Origin: Pseudomonas viridiflava
GTDB lineage: Bacteria > Pseudomonadota > Gammaproteobacteria > Pseudomonadales > Pseudomonadaceae
DNA length: 64,000 nt
Assembly (NCBI RefSeq): GCF_900590885.1
Contig: NZ_UUON01000019.1
Span: forward strand, 1-64,000
Direction of reading: 5' to 3'
Part shown: piece by piece, positions 1 to 8,317 of the stretch
How the letters are laid out: every line of letters starts with the position of its first letter
How positions within the stretch are numbered: the first letter of the stretch is position 1
Translations under genes and position numbers: made by a program
Notes under the pieces: model-generated
Told to the model about the DNA's origin: nothing
The model's database searches: none
What the model saw: the letters and a program-made list of their open reading frames with translations, nothing else

Positions 1-79
1 GAATCCGTGGGTAACCCGGCAGGACGCCGGGTTAGCCGCGCTGGGCCAAGGATGGCCCATCGCGGCGGCCCACGGATTC
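1..79. repeat. Multi-branched palindromic non-coding element
   Basis: The 79 bases fold completely on paper. An outer 11-bp perfect stem (1-11 with 69-79) encloses a 9-bp hairpin (12-20 with 26-34, loop 21-25). Next to it is a second hairpin built of a 6-bp stem (35-40 with 61-66), a CT/AT internal loop and a 6-bp stem (43-48 with 53-58, loop 49-52). No convincing protein is encoded. Function is unknown; it may be a member of an interspersed Pseudomonas repeat family, or the edge of a larger element cut by the window. Confidence 0.6.
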
Positions 80-130
80 AAGCCTGCGTTCGGGCACACC
101 GAGCCTAGGCGAGGTGCCGAGTGTTGGGGC

Positions 131-161
131 AAGAGCCCTTTTGGTTACTTTTGGGGCTCTT
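131..161. repeat. Stem-loop in non-coding region left of the phosphate transporter
   Basis: AAGAGCCC (131-138) pairs with GGGCTCTT (154-161) around a 15-nt loop, followed by a short T run. The surrounding stretch 80-240 has no credible gene; a 70-codon frame through it on the minus strand looks like a spurious frame across repeat DNA. It may belong to the same interspersed element as the folded block at 1-79. Confidence 0.4.
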
Positions 162-242
162 TTCCAAAAGTGACCCGCCGTAAGGGCGGAACCCATATCA
201 GCCGTTACCGCAGAAACGGATATGTACTCATTCCAACAGCCC

Positions 243-278
243 AAAAAAAAGGCGCGACCCCCAACAGGATCGCGCCTT
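243..278 (-). terminator. Rho-independent terminator of the PiT transporter gene
   Basis: AAGGCGCGA (249-257) pairs with TCGCGCCTT (270-278). On the minus strand the hairpin is followed by a run of T (complement of the A run at 243-250). It lies 20 nt beyond the stop codon of the phosphate transporter gene and reads in the same direction. Confidence 0.85.
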
Positions 279-297
279 CTTTGTCATCCTCAGCCTA

Positions 298-1773
298 TCA
301 GCTACCCAACGCCTTGGACGCCAGCCAGAACAACCCGGCCGACAAGGCCACAGTCGCCGGCAAGGTCAACACCCAAGCCATCAGAATGGTCTTGACCGTA
401 CCCCCCTGCAGGCCGCTCTTGTTGGCAACCATGGTCCCGGCCACACCCGAGGACAGCACGTGGGTGGTCGAAACCGGCAAGGCAAAGATATTCGCAAAAC
501 CAATCATGGTAGCGGTAGTGATCTGCGCCGACATGCCCTGGGCGTAAGTCATACCCTGCTTGCCGATCTTCTCGCCGATGGTCAGTACCACACGCTTCCA
601 ACCCACCATGGTGCCCAGGCCCAGGGCCAGTGCAACCGCGAGGATCACCCAGAACGGTGCGTACTCGGTGGTAGCGGTCAAGTCTTTGCGCAACTTGTCG
701 AGGTCGGACTTTTCACGCGCATCCAGGCCCGGCAACTTGCCGACTTTCTTCGCGGTGTCATCCAGGCAGAGCAAATAGCGACGCACTTCAATACGCTGGT
801 CAGAAGTCAGCGAGTGATAGTCGGACACACCTTTGAGGGTGTCGACCAGCGCGTTGATGGTCGGCTCGGTCTGCTGTGGGTTGCATTGGAACTTGCCCGG
901 CAGATCGTCCTTCACGCTTTTGCCCAGGGCCAGGAACTCACCGAGCGTGGCGTTATTACGCTGATAGAACTGGCTCAAATGCACGGTCGCATCGCGGGTA
1001 CGTTCGATCTGGTAAGTGGTGCTGCCCAGGTCGAGTACGAATTGCGCCGGCACGATGCCGATCAGCACCAGCATGATCAGGCCGATACCTTTCTGGCCGT
1101 CATTGGAGCCGTGCACGAAACTCACGGCCATGGCGGAAATCACCAGCACCAGGCGGTTCCAGAACGGCGGGTGCTTCTTGTCGTCAAGCTTGCGGCGCTG
1201 GTCCGGGGTCTTGTGCATCTTCGACAGCGGACGCCACCATTTCAGGCCGATCAGCACCAGGGCCGCGACCAGGAAACCGGCCATCGGGGAGAACACCAGC
1301 GACGCGCCGATATCCACAGCCTTCTGCCAGTTCACACCGTCAGCCAGGGGGATGTCGTTGATCAAGGCGTTGGCCAGGCCGACACCGAGGATCGAGCCGA
1401 TCAGGGTGTGGGAGCTGGAGGCAGGGATACCGAAGTACCAGGTGCCCAGGTTCCAGGTGATCGCCGCCGCCAACAAGGAGAAGACCATTGCCAAACCATG
1501 GCCGGTGTTCACATTGATCAGCAACTCCACCGGCAGCAAGTGCACGATGGCGTAGGCGACACCGACACCACCGAGCAACACGCCGAGGAAGTTGAACACC
1601 CCGGAGAAGAACACGGCCAGGTGCGGCGGCATGGCTTTGGTATAGATGACTGTGGCCACCGCGTTAGCGGTGTCATGAAAGCCATTGATGAACTCGAAGG
1701 CGAGGACAAAGGCGAGGGCGAGCAATAGGCTCACTAGAACCCAGGCATCCAGTCCGCTGAATAAATCGATCAT
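298..1773 (-). CDS. PiT family inorganic phosphate transporter
   Basis: 491-aa polytopic inner-membrane protein of the PiT family, which takes up phosphate (usually as a metal-phosphate complex) with cations at low affinity. The N-terminal half carries the family signature around residues 27-45 (EFINGFHDTANAVATV) and a GIPASSSHTLIG loop. The C-terminal half repeats the pattern with a PVSTTHVLSSG loop, as expected for the internal duplication. A long hydrophilic segment (about 190-370) separates the halves. The ATG at 1773 has no clear Shine-Dalgarno; a 10-bp inverted repeat ends just upstream of it. A strong terminator follows the gene. Confidence 0.93.
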   Translation of the reverse strand: MIDLFSGLDAWVLVSLLLALAFVLAFEFINGFHDTANAVATVIYTKAMPPHLAVFFSGVFNFLGVLLGGVGVAYAIVHLLPVELLINVNTGHGLAMVFSLLAAAITWNLGTWYFGIPASSSHTLIGSILGVGLANALINDIPLADGVNWQKAVDIGASLVFSPMAGFLVAALVLIGLKWWRPLSKMHKTPDQRRKLDDKKHPPFWNRLVLVISAMAVSFVHGSNDGQKGIGLIMLVLIGIVPAQFVLDLGSTTYQIERTRDATVHLSQFYQRNNATLGEFLALGKSVKDDLPGKFQCNPQQTEPTINALVDTLKGVSDYHSLTSDQRIEVRRYLLCLDDTAKKVGKLPGLDAREKSDLDKLRKDLTATTEYAPFWVILAVALALGLGTMVGWKRVVLTIGEKIGKQGMTYAQGMSAQITTATMIGFANIFALPVSTTHVLSSGVAGTMVANKSGLQGGTVKTILMAWVLTLPATVALSAGLFWLASKALGS

Positions 1774-1775
1774 GA

Positions 1776-1823
1776 AGGTTTTCTGACCCGGTCGTAAGGG
1801 GGCGCGATTATGCCAGAAAACCT
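1776..1823 (-). promoter_or_regulatory. Inverted repeat in the leader of the PiT gene
   Basis: AGGTTTTCTG (1776-1785) and CAGAAAACCT (1814-1823) are perfect 10-bp arms. In the minus-strand mRNA the 3' arm occupies the place of the ribosome binding site, two bases before the AUG. The rest of the gap 1824-2105 holds an AT-rich stretch that may contain the promoter and an 8-bp stem-loop (2050-2057 with 2065-2072) behind the small gene at 2106. Confidence 0.4.
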
Positions 1824-2105
1824 CGGTAATCGATGCACTAGCTGCTCATCGGTCACAATCTTCATTGAAAAAAACCGGGCGAAAGGCGCTCATCCCACGG
1901 TTTTAGGGGCTTTGGCAAGTCTTTGATTTATAAAGCACACCGCCGAAAAGCCGCAGTTTCGTCATCAAAACGTCATGTCTGAAACATTTGTATGAAAATT
2001 CGTCGGCTGCAGTAGGAGACTGACCACTGGGCGCTGATGCGGGGGGCCTTTCACCGGCAATGCACCGGTGAACACGGCAAGACCTGGGACCTGAAACCGA
2101 ATGGC

Positions 2106-2306
2106 TTATGGCTCTTCGGTCTTGAGTTCCTGTTCAATCTTTTGGATTTCCTGGGCAAATGCCTGGTCGAGCAGGCTGGCACGCTTGCGCCATGGTTTGC
2201 GTTCAGGTTCAGGCTGGGCGGCGTAGGTGGTGACTTCCCCGCCGTAAACGTCCTTGTAACGTTGCTCCTGGCGCTCAAGTTCCGCGCGCAGTTCATCTTT
2301 CGTCAC
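2106..2306 (-). CDS. Small charged hypothetical protein
   Basis: 66-aa protein, very rich in Glu, Lys, Arg and Gln and predicted helical, without a signal peptide or membrane segment. The start is GTG at 2306: an ATG two bases upstream runs directly into TGA, so it cannot be used. A weak TAGG element precedes the start. I do not recognise a function. Its charged composition and isolated position resemble small conserved Pseudomonas proteins of unknown role. Confidence 0.6.
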   Translation of the reverse strand: MTKDELRAELERQEQRYKDVYGGEVTTYAAQPEPERKPWRKRASLLDQAFAQEIQKIEQELKTEEP

Positions 2307-2861
2307 ATTGTTACCTAATTGAGTTGAGTGTTATTAGTCTGCTGAGATATACCGGAAGGCCGCCCTCGGCTGTATCGACCTGAACCCTTTCATTGAAACA
2401 GGTTCAAGTAGTCACGTTTTAGTGCACGTAGTCGAGGCAGGCAGTAGCGTTCGATTATGCACGGCAATCACCGGTTGAGCTTCGGTCCGGCGAGTGAGGC
2501 GGGCAAGCCTGGGCATAGGGTGCATTATAGCGACACATTTGGATAAGACTATCAGCATAAAGTTAAAAAGCGTCAATGTTGTGTGTGGGTTTTGTTACAC
2601 AAGCATGTCCGTGTTTGTGGAAATTTTGGCGCCATAAGTTCCACGAAACTTTAGCCGTTATAAAACACCTTTGTAACTTTGCAGGCGATGCCCATCGAAG
2701 GACATTCCCGCGGCCCATAGGCGCCAGCGGTTTGCGATAATCGCATGACCGTCCGATAATCGCCCAATGTTCTCAGGCCTGCCTTGTGCAGCCTGGCCGA
2801 CGCGGCTTGTAATAGCGGCCAAACCTCCCACGCGGTCGACAATAAGAGAAAGGATCCCCAC
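2307..2861. other. Intergenic region containing the pcaR promoter
   Basis: No credible gene is seen in this 555-bp gap between the minus-strand small gene and pcaR. The left part should hold the promoter of the small gene. The right part (2735-2763) holds two PcaR-type boxes. The ribosome binding site of pcaR (GAAAGGA, 2848-2854) precedes the ATG at 2862. Confidence 0.6.
2735..2763 (+). promoter_or_regulatory. PcaR operator of pcaR (autoregulation)
   Basis: Two identical copies of CGATAATCGC lie at 2735-2744 and 2754-2763, 19 bp apart from start to start, about 100 bp before the pcaR ATG. The same core with the same spacing precedes pcaI. PcaR of P. putida is known to bind GTTCGATAATCG-like boxes over the -35 and -10 of its targets, so autoregulation is a direct inference. 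Confidence 0.75.
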
Positions 2862-3704
2862 ATGAACGATCAATTGCGCAACTCTTTCGCGTCAGTGGCG
2901 CCGCCGATCGTTGCTTCACCGGCCAAGCGCATCCAGGCGTTTACCGGTGATCCGGACTTCATGACGTCCCTGGCACGTGGCCTGGCCGTGGTGCAGGCGT
3001 TCCAGGAGCGCAAGCGCCACCTCACCATTGCGCAGATCAGCCACCGCACCGAAATCCCCCGCGCTGCCGTGCGCCGTTGCCTGCACACGTTGATCAAGTT
3101 GGGCTACGCCACCACGGACGGGCGCACGTATTCGTTGTTGCCCAAGGTCTTGACCTTGGGTCATGCCTACTTGTCATCCACACCCCTGGCCGTGTCGGCC
3201 CAGCCTTACCTGGACCGCATGAGCGAGCAGCTTCACGAAGCCTGCAACATGGCCACCCTCGAAGGCGACGACATCCTCTATATCGCCCGCTCGGCCACCA
3301 CCCAGCGCCTGATTTCAGTGGATTTGTCGGTAGGCGGGCGCTTGCCGGCCTATTGCACCTCCATGGGCCGCATCCTGCTCGCGGCACTGGACGATGCCTC
3401 GTTGCAGGATTACCTCGACCATGCTGACCTGCAAACCAAGACCAGCCGCACCCTGACCACCCCCGAGGCCCTGTTCGAATGCCTGCAACAAGTACGGCAG
3501 CAGGGCTGGTGCATCGTCGATCAGGAACTGGAACAGGGCCTGCGTTCCATCGCCGTGCCGGTGTACGACGCGTCCGGTCAGGTGCTGGCCGCGCTCAACG
3601 TCAGCACCCACGCGGCGCGGGTCAGCCGCAGCGAGCTGGAGCAGCGCTTCCTGCCGAGCATGCTCAGCGCCAGTCGCGAGTTGAGTGCGCAGCTGTTTGC
3701 CTAA
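2862..3704 (+). CDS. pcaR: PcaR, IclR-family regulator of beta-ketoadipate genes
   Basis: 280-aa IclR-type regulator: a winged helix-turn-helix in the N-terminal third (IAQISHRTEIPRAAVRRCLH recognition region) followed by the IclR effector-binding domain. The family responds to beta-ketoadipate and activates the pca genes. An upstream ATG at 2784 would add 26 residues, but the ATG at 2862 has the better ribosome binding site (GAAAGGA) and gives the usual PcaR length. It heads the pca cluster, with CGATAATCG boxes before its own gene and before pcaI. Confidence 0.93.
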   Translation: MNDQLRNSFASVAPPIVASPAKRIQAFTGDPDFMTSLARGLAVVQAFQERKRHLTIAQISHRTEIPRAAVRRCLHTLIKLGYATTDGRTYSLLPKVLTLGHAYLSSTPLAVSAQPYLDRMSEQLHEACNMATLEGDDILYIARSATTQRLISVDLSVGGRLPAYCTSMGRILLAALDDASLQDYLDHADLQTKTSRTLTTPEALFECLQQVRQQGWCIVDQELEQGLRSIAVPVYDASGQVLAALNVSTHAARVSRSELEQRFLPSMLSASRELSAQLFA

Positions 3705-3854
3705 GCTGTTCGGTGACCGCACAGATCCCGGGTTGATCAATTGACGCTTTCCCCCCTGGCTTATTAATGTGCGGCAGCGCTCCTTCAGGGGCCGCCGCCC
3801 AATAATAACGACGACCTCAGGCCGTCAGCCCGCCCTCGGTGTGGAATAAAAATA

Positions 3855-5195
3855 ATGAATCAGCCATCTGTCGGTACCACCCTGGACGTCCAGTCCTTTA
3901 TCAACACCCAGCCACTGTCCCGCTACCAGTGGCGCGTGGTGATCCTGTGTTTCCTGATTGTGTTCCTCGATGGCCTCGACACCGCCGCCATGGGTTTTAT
4001 CGCGCCGGCGTTGTCCCAGGATTGGGGCATCGACCGCGCCAGCCTCGGCCCGGTGATGAGCGCGGCGCTGATCGGCATGGTGTTCGGCGCCTTGGGCTCA
4101 GGCCCGCTGGCTGACCGTTTCGGGCGCAAAGTGGTGCTGGTCGGCGCGGTGCTGGTGTTTGGCGCCTTCAGCCTGGCCTCGGCTTACAGCAGCAATGTCG
4201 ACCAGTTGCTGGTGCTGCGCTTCCTCACCGGGCTCGGCCTGGGCGCCGGCATGCCGAACGCCACCACGTTGCTTTCCGAATACACGCCTGAACGTCACAA
4301 GTCGTTGCTGGTGACCAGCATGTTCTGTGGTTTCAACCTGGGCATGGCCGGCGGTGGGTTTATCTCGGCCAAGTTGATCCCGGCGTTCGGCTGGCATGCA
4401 CTGTTGATGATCGGCGGCATCCTGCCGTTGATCCTGGTGGTGGTGCTGATGCTCTGGCTGCCGGAGTCGGCGCGCTACCTGGTGGTGCGCAACCGTGGGA
4501 CCGACAAGGTGCGCAAAACCCTTGCACCCATCGAGCCGACGATTGTCGCCCAGGCCAGCGCCTTCAGCGTGCCGGAGCAAAAAACCGTCAAGGCGCGCAA
4601 CGTGTTTGCGGTGATCTTCTCCGGCACCTACAGCGCCGGCACCTTGCTGCTGTGGCTCACCTACTTCATGGGCCTGGTGATTGTTTACCTGCTGACCAGC
4701 TGGTTGCCGACGCTGATGCGTGACAGCGGCGCGAGCATGGAGCAGGCGGCGTTTATCGGCGCGTTGTTCCAGTTTGGTGGCGTGTTGAGCGCTGTTGGTG
4801 TGGGGTGGGCGATGGACCGGTTCAATCCCCACAAGGTCATCGGCACTTTCTACCTGCTGGCCGGGGTGTTTGCCTACGCGGTGGGGCAGAGCCTGGGCAA
4901 TATCACCGTGTTGGCGACCCTGGTGTTGATTGCCGGCATGTGCGTGAACGGCGCGCAGTCGGCGATGCCATCCCTGGCGGCACGCTTCTACCCGACCCAG
5001 GGCCGCGCCACCGGCGTGTCGTGGATGCTCGGTATCGGCCGCTTCGGCGCGATCCTCGGCGCCTGGATGGGCGCTACCTTGCTGGGCCTGGGCTGGAATT
5101 TCGAGCAGGTGCTGACGGCGCTGGTGATTCCGGCGGCGCTGGCCACGGCGGCGGTGGTGATCAAGGGCATGGTCAGCCATGCGGATGCGACCTGA
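3855..5195 (+). CDS. pcaK: PcaK, 4-hydroxybenzoate/protocatechuate MFS transporter
   Basis: 446-aa MFS permease of the aromatic acid:H+ symporter family. The family motif DGLD in the first membrane helix is present at residues 39-42, and the MFS loop motif GPLADRFGRK follows helix 2. Its place between pcaR and pcaIJ fits uptake of 4-hydroxybenzoate or protocatechuate at the inner membrane. The start has almost no Shine-Dalgarno; instead an A-rich AATAAAAA tract (3845-3852) abuts the ATG, which resembles Crc/Hfq target motifs. Confidence 0.9.
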   Translation: MNQPSVGTTLDVQSFINTQPLSRYQWRVVILCFLIVFLDGLDTAAMGFIAPALSQDWGIDRASLGPVMSAALIGMVFGALGSGPLADRFGRKVVLVGAVLVFGAFSLASAYSSNVDQLLVLRFLTGLGLGAGMPNATTLLSEYTPERHKSLLVTSMFCGFNLGMAGGGFISAKLIPAFGWHALLMIGGILPLILVVVLMLWLPESARYLVVRNRGTDKVRKTLAPIEPTIVAQASAFSVPEQKTVKARNVFAVIFSGTYSAGTLLLWLTYFMGLVIVYLLTSWLPTLMRDSGASMEQAAFIGALFQFGGVLSAVGVGWAMDRFNPHKVIGTFYLLAGVFAYAVGQSLGNITVLATLVLIAGMCVNGAQSAMPSLAARFYPTQGRATGVSWMLGIGRFGAILGAWMGATLLGLGWNFEQVLTALVIPAALATAAVVIKGMVSHADAT

Positions 5196-5213
5196 GGTCC
5201 AGTGCTTTTAAAA

Positions 5214-5306
5214 AATGTGGGAGGGGGCTTGCCCCCGATGGCGGTGTGTCAGTCAGCACATCTTTGGCTGATCCACCGCTATCGGGGGCAAGCCCCCTCC
5301 CACATT
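5214..5306. repeat. REPIN doublet (inverted REP pair)
   Basis: Two REP palindromes face each other: AATGTGGGAGGGGGCTTGCC at the left end and its inverse at the right end (GGGGGCAAGCCCCCTCCCAC), with a spacer of about 40 bp. It lies between pcaK and the pcaI promoter and may also end or stabilise the pcaK transcript. Confidence 0.9.
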
Positions 5307-5344
5307 CAACCGAGTTCACATGAAGGTTAGCTAGATAACAATCC

Positions 5345-5375
5345 GTTCGATAATCGAACGCTGAGTCGATTATCG
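5345..5375 (+). promoter_or_regulatory. PcaR operator / pcaI promoter
   Basis: GTTCGATAATCGAAC (5345-5359) matches the PcaR box known from P. putida. The inverted copy CGATTATCG (5367-5375) has its centre 19 bp from the first, the same spacing as the pair upstream of pcaR. The site lies about 90 bp before the pcaI ATG and should give beta-ketoadipate-dependent activation of the pcaIJFHG operon. Confidence 0.8.
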
Positions 5376-5464
5376 GATTGTTTGGCCCATTTCCCCGGCT
5401 TAATCTTCAAGCACTTCGGCGCCACCTCAGCGCCTTTTTCGATCCACACCGGGAGCCCAACCCC

Positions 5465-6322
5465 ATGGCTGAAATTCTTGCGCTGCGTGACGCGGTGAAG
5501 CGATTCGTGAACGACGGCGATACCGTCGCACTGGAAGGCTTCACCCACCTGATCCCTACGGCCGCGGGTCATGAAATCATTCGTCAGGGCAAGAAAGACC
5601 TGACGCTGGTGCGTATGACGCCTGACCTGATCTACGACCAGTTGATCGGCGCCGGCTGCGCCCGCAAGTTGATTTTCTCCTGGGGTGGCAACCCCGGCGT
5701 GGGCTCCCTGCATCGCCTGCGGGACGCGGTAGAGAAACAATGGCCGCAACCGCTGGAGATCGAAGAGCACAGCCACGCCGACCTGGCCAATGCCTACGTC
5801 GCCGGTGCGTCCGGCCTGCCGTTCGCGGTGCTGCGTGCCTACGCCGGTTCCGACCTGCCCAAGGTCAACCCGCTGATCAAGACCGTCACCTGCCCGTTCA
5901 CCGGCGAAGTGCTGGCGGCGGTGCCGTCGGTGCGTCCGGACATCACCGTGATCCACGCACAAAAGGCCGACCGCAAAGGAAACGTGTTGCTCTGGGGCAT
6001 CCTCGGTGTGCAGAAGGAAGCGGCGCTGGCGGCCAAGCGTTGCATCGTCACTGTCGAAGAAATTGTCGATGACCTCAATGCGCCGATGAACAGCTGCGTG
6101 TTGCCGACCTGGGCCCTGACTGCGGTGTGCCACGTACCTGGCGGCGCGCACCCGTCCTACGCTCACGGCTACAACGAGCGTGATAACCGTTTCTACCAGG
6201 CGTGGGACCCAATTGCCCGCGACCGTGGGACCTTTACCGCCTGGATTGACGAATACATCCACGGCACTGCCGACTTCAATGAATTCCAGGCCAAACTGGC
6301 CACCGCGCAGGAGGCCAAGTAA
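5465..6322 (+). CDS. pcaI: 3-oxoadipate CoA-transferase subunit A
   Basis: 285-aa class I CoA-transferase alpha subunit. With PcaJ it moves CoA from succinyl-CoA to beta-ketoadipate. The segment EGFTHLIPTAAGHEIIRQGK near the N-terminus and the long protein resemble the CatI type of the chlorocatechol degrader strain B13, not the shorter (about 230 aa) PcaI of P. putida. The ATG at 5465 (GGGAG upstream) is preferred; a frame open further upstream runs through the operator. The stop overlaps the pcaJ start (TAATG), indicating translational coupling. Confidence 0.9.
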   Translation: MAEILALRDAVKRFVNDGDTVALEGFTHLIPTAAGHEIIRQGKKDLTLVRMTPDLIYDQLIGAGCARKLIFSWGGNPGVGSLHRLRDAVEKQWPQPLEIEEHSHADLANAYVAGASGLPFAVLRAYAGSDLPKVNPLIKTVTCPFTGEVLAAVPSVRPDITVIHAQKADRKGNVLLWGILGVQKEAALAAKRCIVTVEEIVDDLNAPMNSCVLPTWALTAVCHVPGGAHPSYAHGYNERDNRFYQAWDPIARDRGTFTAWIDEYIHGTADFNEFQAKLATAQEAK

Positions 6323-7101
6323 TGGCTTACTCGACCAATGAAATGATGACCGTCGCCGCCGCGCGTCGCCTCAAGAACGGCTCGGTATGCTTCGTCGGCA
6401 TCGGCCTGCCGTCGAAGGCGGCCAACCTGGCGCGCCTGACCTCGTCGCCGGATGTGGTGCTGATCTACGAGTCCGGCCCGATTGGCGCCAAACCCTCGGT
6501 ACTGCCGCTGTCCATCGGCGATGGCGAGCTGGCGGAAACTGCCGACACCGTCGTACCGACCGGTGAGATTTTTCGCTACTGGCTGCAGGGCGGGCGCATT
6601 GACGTCGGCTTTCTCGGCGCCGCCCAGGTCGACCGCTTCGGCAATATCAACACCACCGTGGTCGGTGATTACCACCAGCCCAAAGTGCGTCTGCCGGGTG
6701 CCGGTGGCGCGCCGGAAATCGCCGGGTCCGCCAAGAGCGTGTTGATTATCCTCAAGCAGTCGTCCCGCTCGTTTGTCGACAAGCTGGACTTCATCACCTC
6801 CGTCGGCCACGGCGAAGGCGGCGACTCGCGCAAACGCCTGGGCCTGCCGGGTGCCGGGCCTGTCGGAATCATTACCGACTTGTGCACGATGGAGCCGGAA
6901 GAGGGCACCCATGAGTTTGTGGTTACCGCGCTGCACCCTGGCGTCACCCGCGAGCAAGTAGTCGCGGCTACCGGTTGGGCCATCCGTTTTGCCGATCAAG
7001 TCGCCATCACCGCCGAGCCGACCGACATCGAGCTGACCGCCTTGCGCGACCTCGAAGCCCGCACCGCCGCGGCCCACGGCCAAGCGCCGGGAGAAGCCTG
7101 A
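6322..7101 (+). CDS. pcaJ: 3-oxoadipate CoA-transferase subunit B
   Basis: 259-aa beta subunit partnering PcaI. The catalytic glutamate region appears as YESGPIGA instead of the SENG of the short PcaJ family, again as in CatJ-type enzymes; the downstream GGRIDVGFLGAAQVD segment is typical. Start and stop both overlap their neighbours by one base (TAATG with pcaI, TGATG with pcaF), so pcaIJF is a tightly coupled block. Confidence 0.9.
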   Translation: MAYSTNEMMTVAAARRLKNGSVCFVGIGLPSKAANLARLTSSPDVVLIYESGPIGAKPSVLPLSIGDGELAETADTVVPTGEIFRYWLQGGRIDVGFLGAAQVDRFGNINTTVVGDYHQPKVRLPGAGGAPEIAGSAKSVLIILKQSSRSFVDKLDFITSVGHGEGGDSRKRLGLPGAGPVGIITDLCTMEPEEGTHEFVVTALHPGVTREQVVAATGWAIRFADQVAITAEPTDIELTALRDLEARTAAAHGQAPGEA

Positions 7102-8300
7102 TGCGCGACGTATTTATCTGTGATGCCATCCGCACCCCCATCGGCCGTTTCGGCGGTGGCCTGGCCACAGTGCGCGCCGATGACCTGGCCGCGCTGCCGA
7201 TCAAGGCACTGATGGAGCGCAACCCGTCGGTGGATTGGAGCGCAGTGGACGAGGTATTCCTCGGCTGCGCCAACCAGGCCGGTGAAGACAACCGCAACGT
7301 CGCGCGCATGGCCCTGCTGCTGGCGGGCCTGCCGGAGAGCATTCCCGGCGTGACCCTCAACCGCCTGTGCGCCTCGGGCATGGATGCCATCGGCACCGCG
7401 TTTCGCGCCATCGCCAGCGGTGAAATGGAGCTGACGATTGCCGGCGGCGTCGAGTCGATGTCCCGCGCGCCGTTCGTGATGGGCAAGGCCGACGCGGCGT
7501 TTTCGCGCAACATGAAGTTGGAAGACACCACCATCGGCTGGCGCTTTATCAACCCGTTGATGAAAGCCCAGTACGGCGTGGATGCGATGCCGCAGACCGC
7601 CGATAACGTGGCCGACGACTACAAGGTATCGCGCGCCGACCAGGATGCTTTCGCCCTGCGCAGCCAGCAACGTACCGCCGCCGCGCAAGCCGCCGGGTAC
7701 TTTGCCGAGGAAATCGTGCCGGTGCGCGTCGCGCATAAAAAAGGCGAAACCCTGGTCGAGCACGACGAGCACCCACGCGACACCAGCCTGGAAGCCCTGG
7801 CCAAACTCAAGCCGGTCAATGGCCCGGACAAGACCGTCACTGCCGGCAATGCCTCGGGCGTCAACGACGGCGCGGCCGCATTGATTCTTGCGTCTGCCGA
7901 CGCCGTGAAAAAACATGGCCTGACCGCCCGCGCCCGAGTATTGGGCATGGCCAGCGCCGGTGTTGCACCGCGTGTGATGGGCATCGGCCCGGTGCCGGCG
8001 GTGCGCAAACTGGTGGAGCGCCTGGGCCTGGCCGTCACCGATTTTGACGTGATCGAACTCAACGAAGCCTTTGCCAGCCAAGGCCTCGCGGTGCTGCGTG
8101 AACTGGGTATCGCGGACGACGCGCCCCAGGTCAACCCGAACGGCGGCGCCATCGCCCTCGGCCATCCTTTGGGTATGAGCGGCGCACGGCTGGTCTTGAC
8201 CGCGCTGCATCAGTTGGAAAAAACCGGCGGCCGTAAAGGCCTGGCGACCATGTGTGTGGGCGTCGGCCAAGGTTTGGCCCTGGCGATTGAACGCATCTAA
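7101..8300 (+). CDS. pcaF: 3-oxoadipyl-CoA thiolase
   Basis: 399-aa thiolase that cleaves beta-ketoadipyl-CoA to acetyl-CoA and succinyl-CoA, the last step of the pathway. The nucleophile Cys90 lies in LNRLCASGMDA, the catalytic His in GGAIALGHPLGMSGAR and the second Cys in TMCVGVGQG. The start at 7101 overlaps the pcaJ stop. It begins MRDVFICDAIRTPIGRFGG, the usual start of PcaF proteins; an in-frame upstream ATG inside pcaJ is rejected. Confidence 0.95.
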   Translation: MRDVFICDAIRTPIGRFGGGLATVRADDLAALPIKALMERNPSVDWSAVDEVFLGCANQAGEDNRNVARMALLLAGLPESIPGVTLNRLCASGMDAIGTAFRAIASGEMELTIAGGVESMSRAPFVMGKADAAFSRNMKLEDTTIGWRFINPLMKAQYGVDAMPQTADNVADDYKVSRADQDAFALRSQQRTAAAQAAGYFAEEIVPVRVAHKKGETLVEHDEHPRDTSLEALAKLKPVNGPDKTVTAGNASGVNDGAAALILASADAVKKHGLTARARVLGMASAGVAPRVMGIGPVPAVRKLVERLGLAVTDFDVIELNEAFASQGLAVLRELGIADDAPQVNPNGGAIALGHPLGMSGARLVLTALHQLEKTGGRKGLATMCVGVGQGLALAIERI

Positions 8301-8317
8301 TAAGAGAGGATTGCTCC

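Noticed and set aside
32..244. 70-codon frame on the minus strand left of the phosphate transporter
   Set aside because: It runs through palindromic repeat DNA and has no ribosome site. The sequence type is familiar as an over-annotated frame in Pseudomonas genomes.
1959..1976. TCGTCAT-CAAA-ACGTCAT, Pho-box-like repeat near the phosphate transporter
   Set aside because: It reads on the + strand, away from the transporter, and each half matches only 5 of 7. The sites at 28 kb are much stronger.
2050..2072. 8-bp stem-loop TTCACCGG/CCGGTGAA considered as a terminator
   Set aside because: No T run follows on either strand, so termination is not supported.
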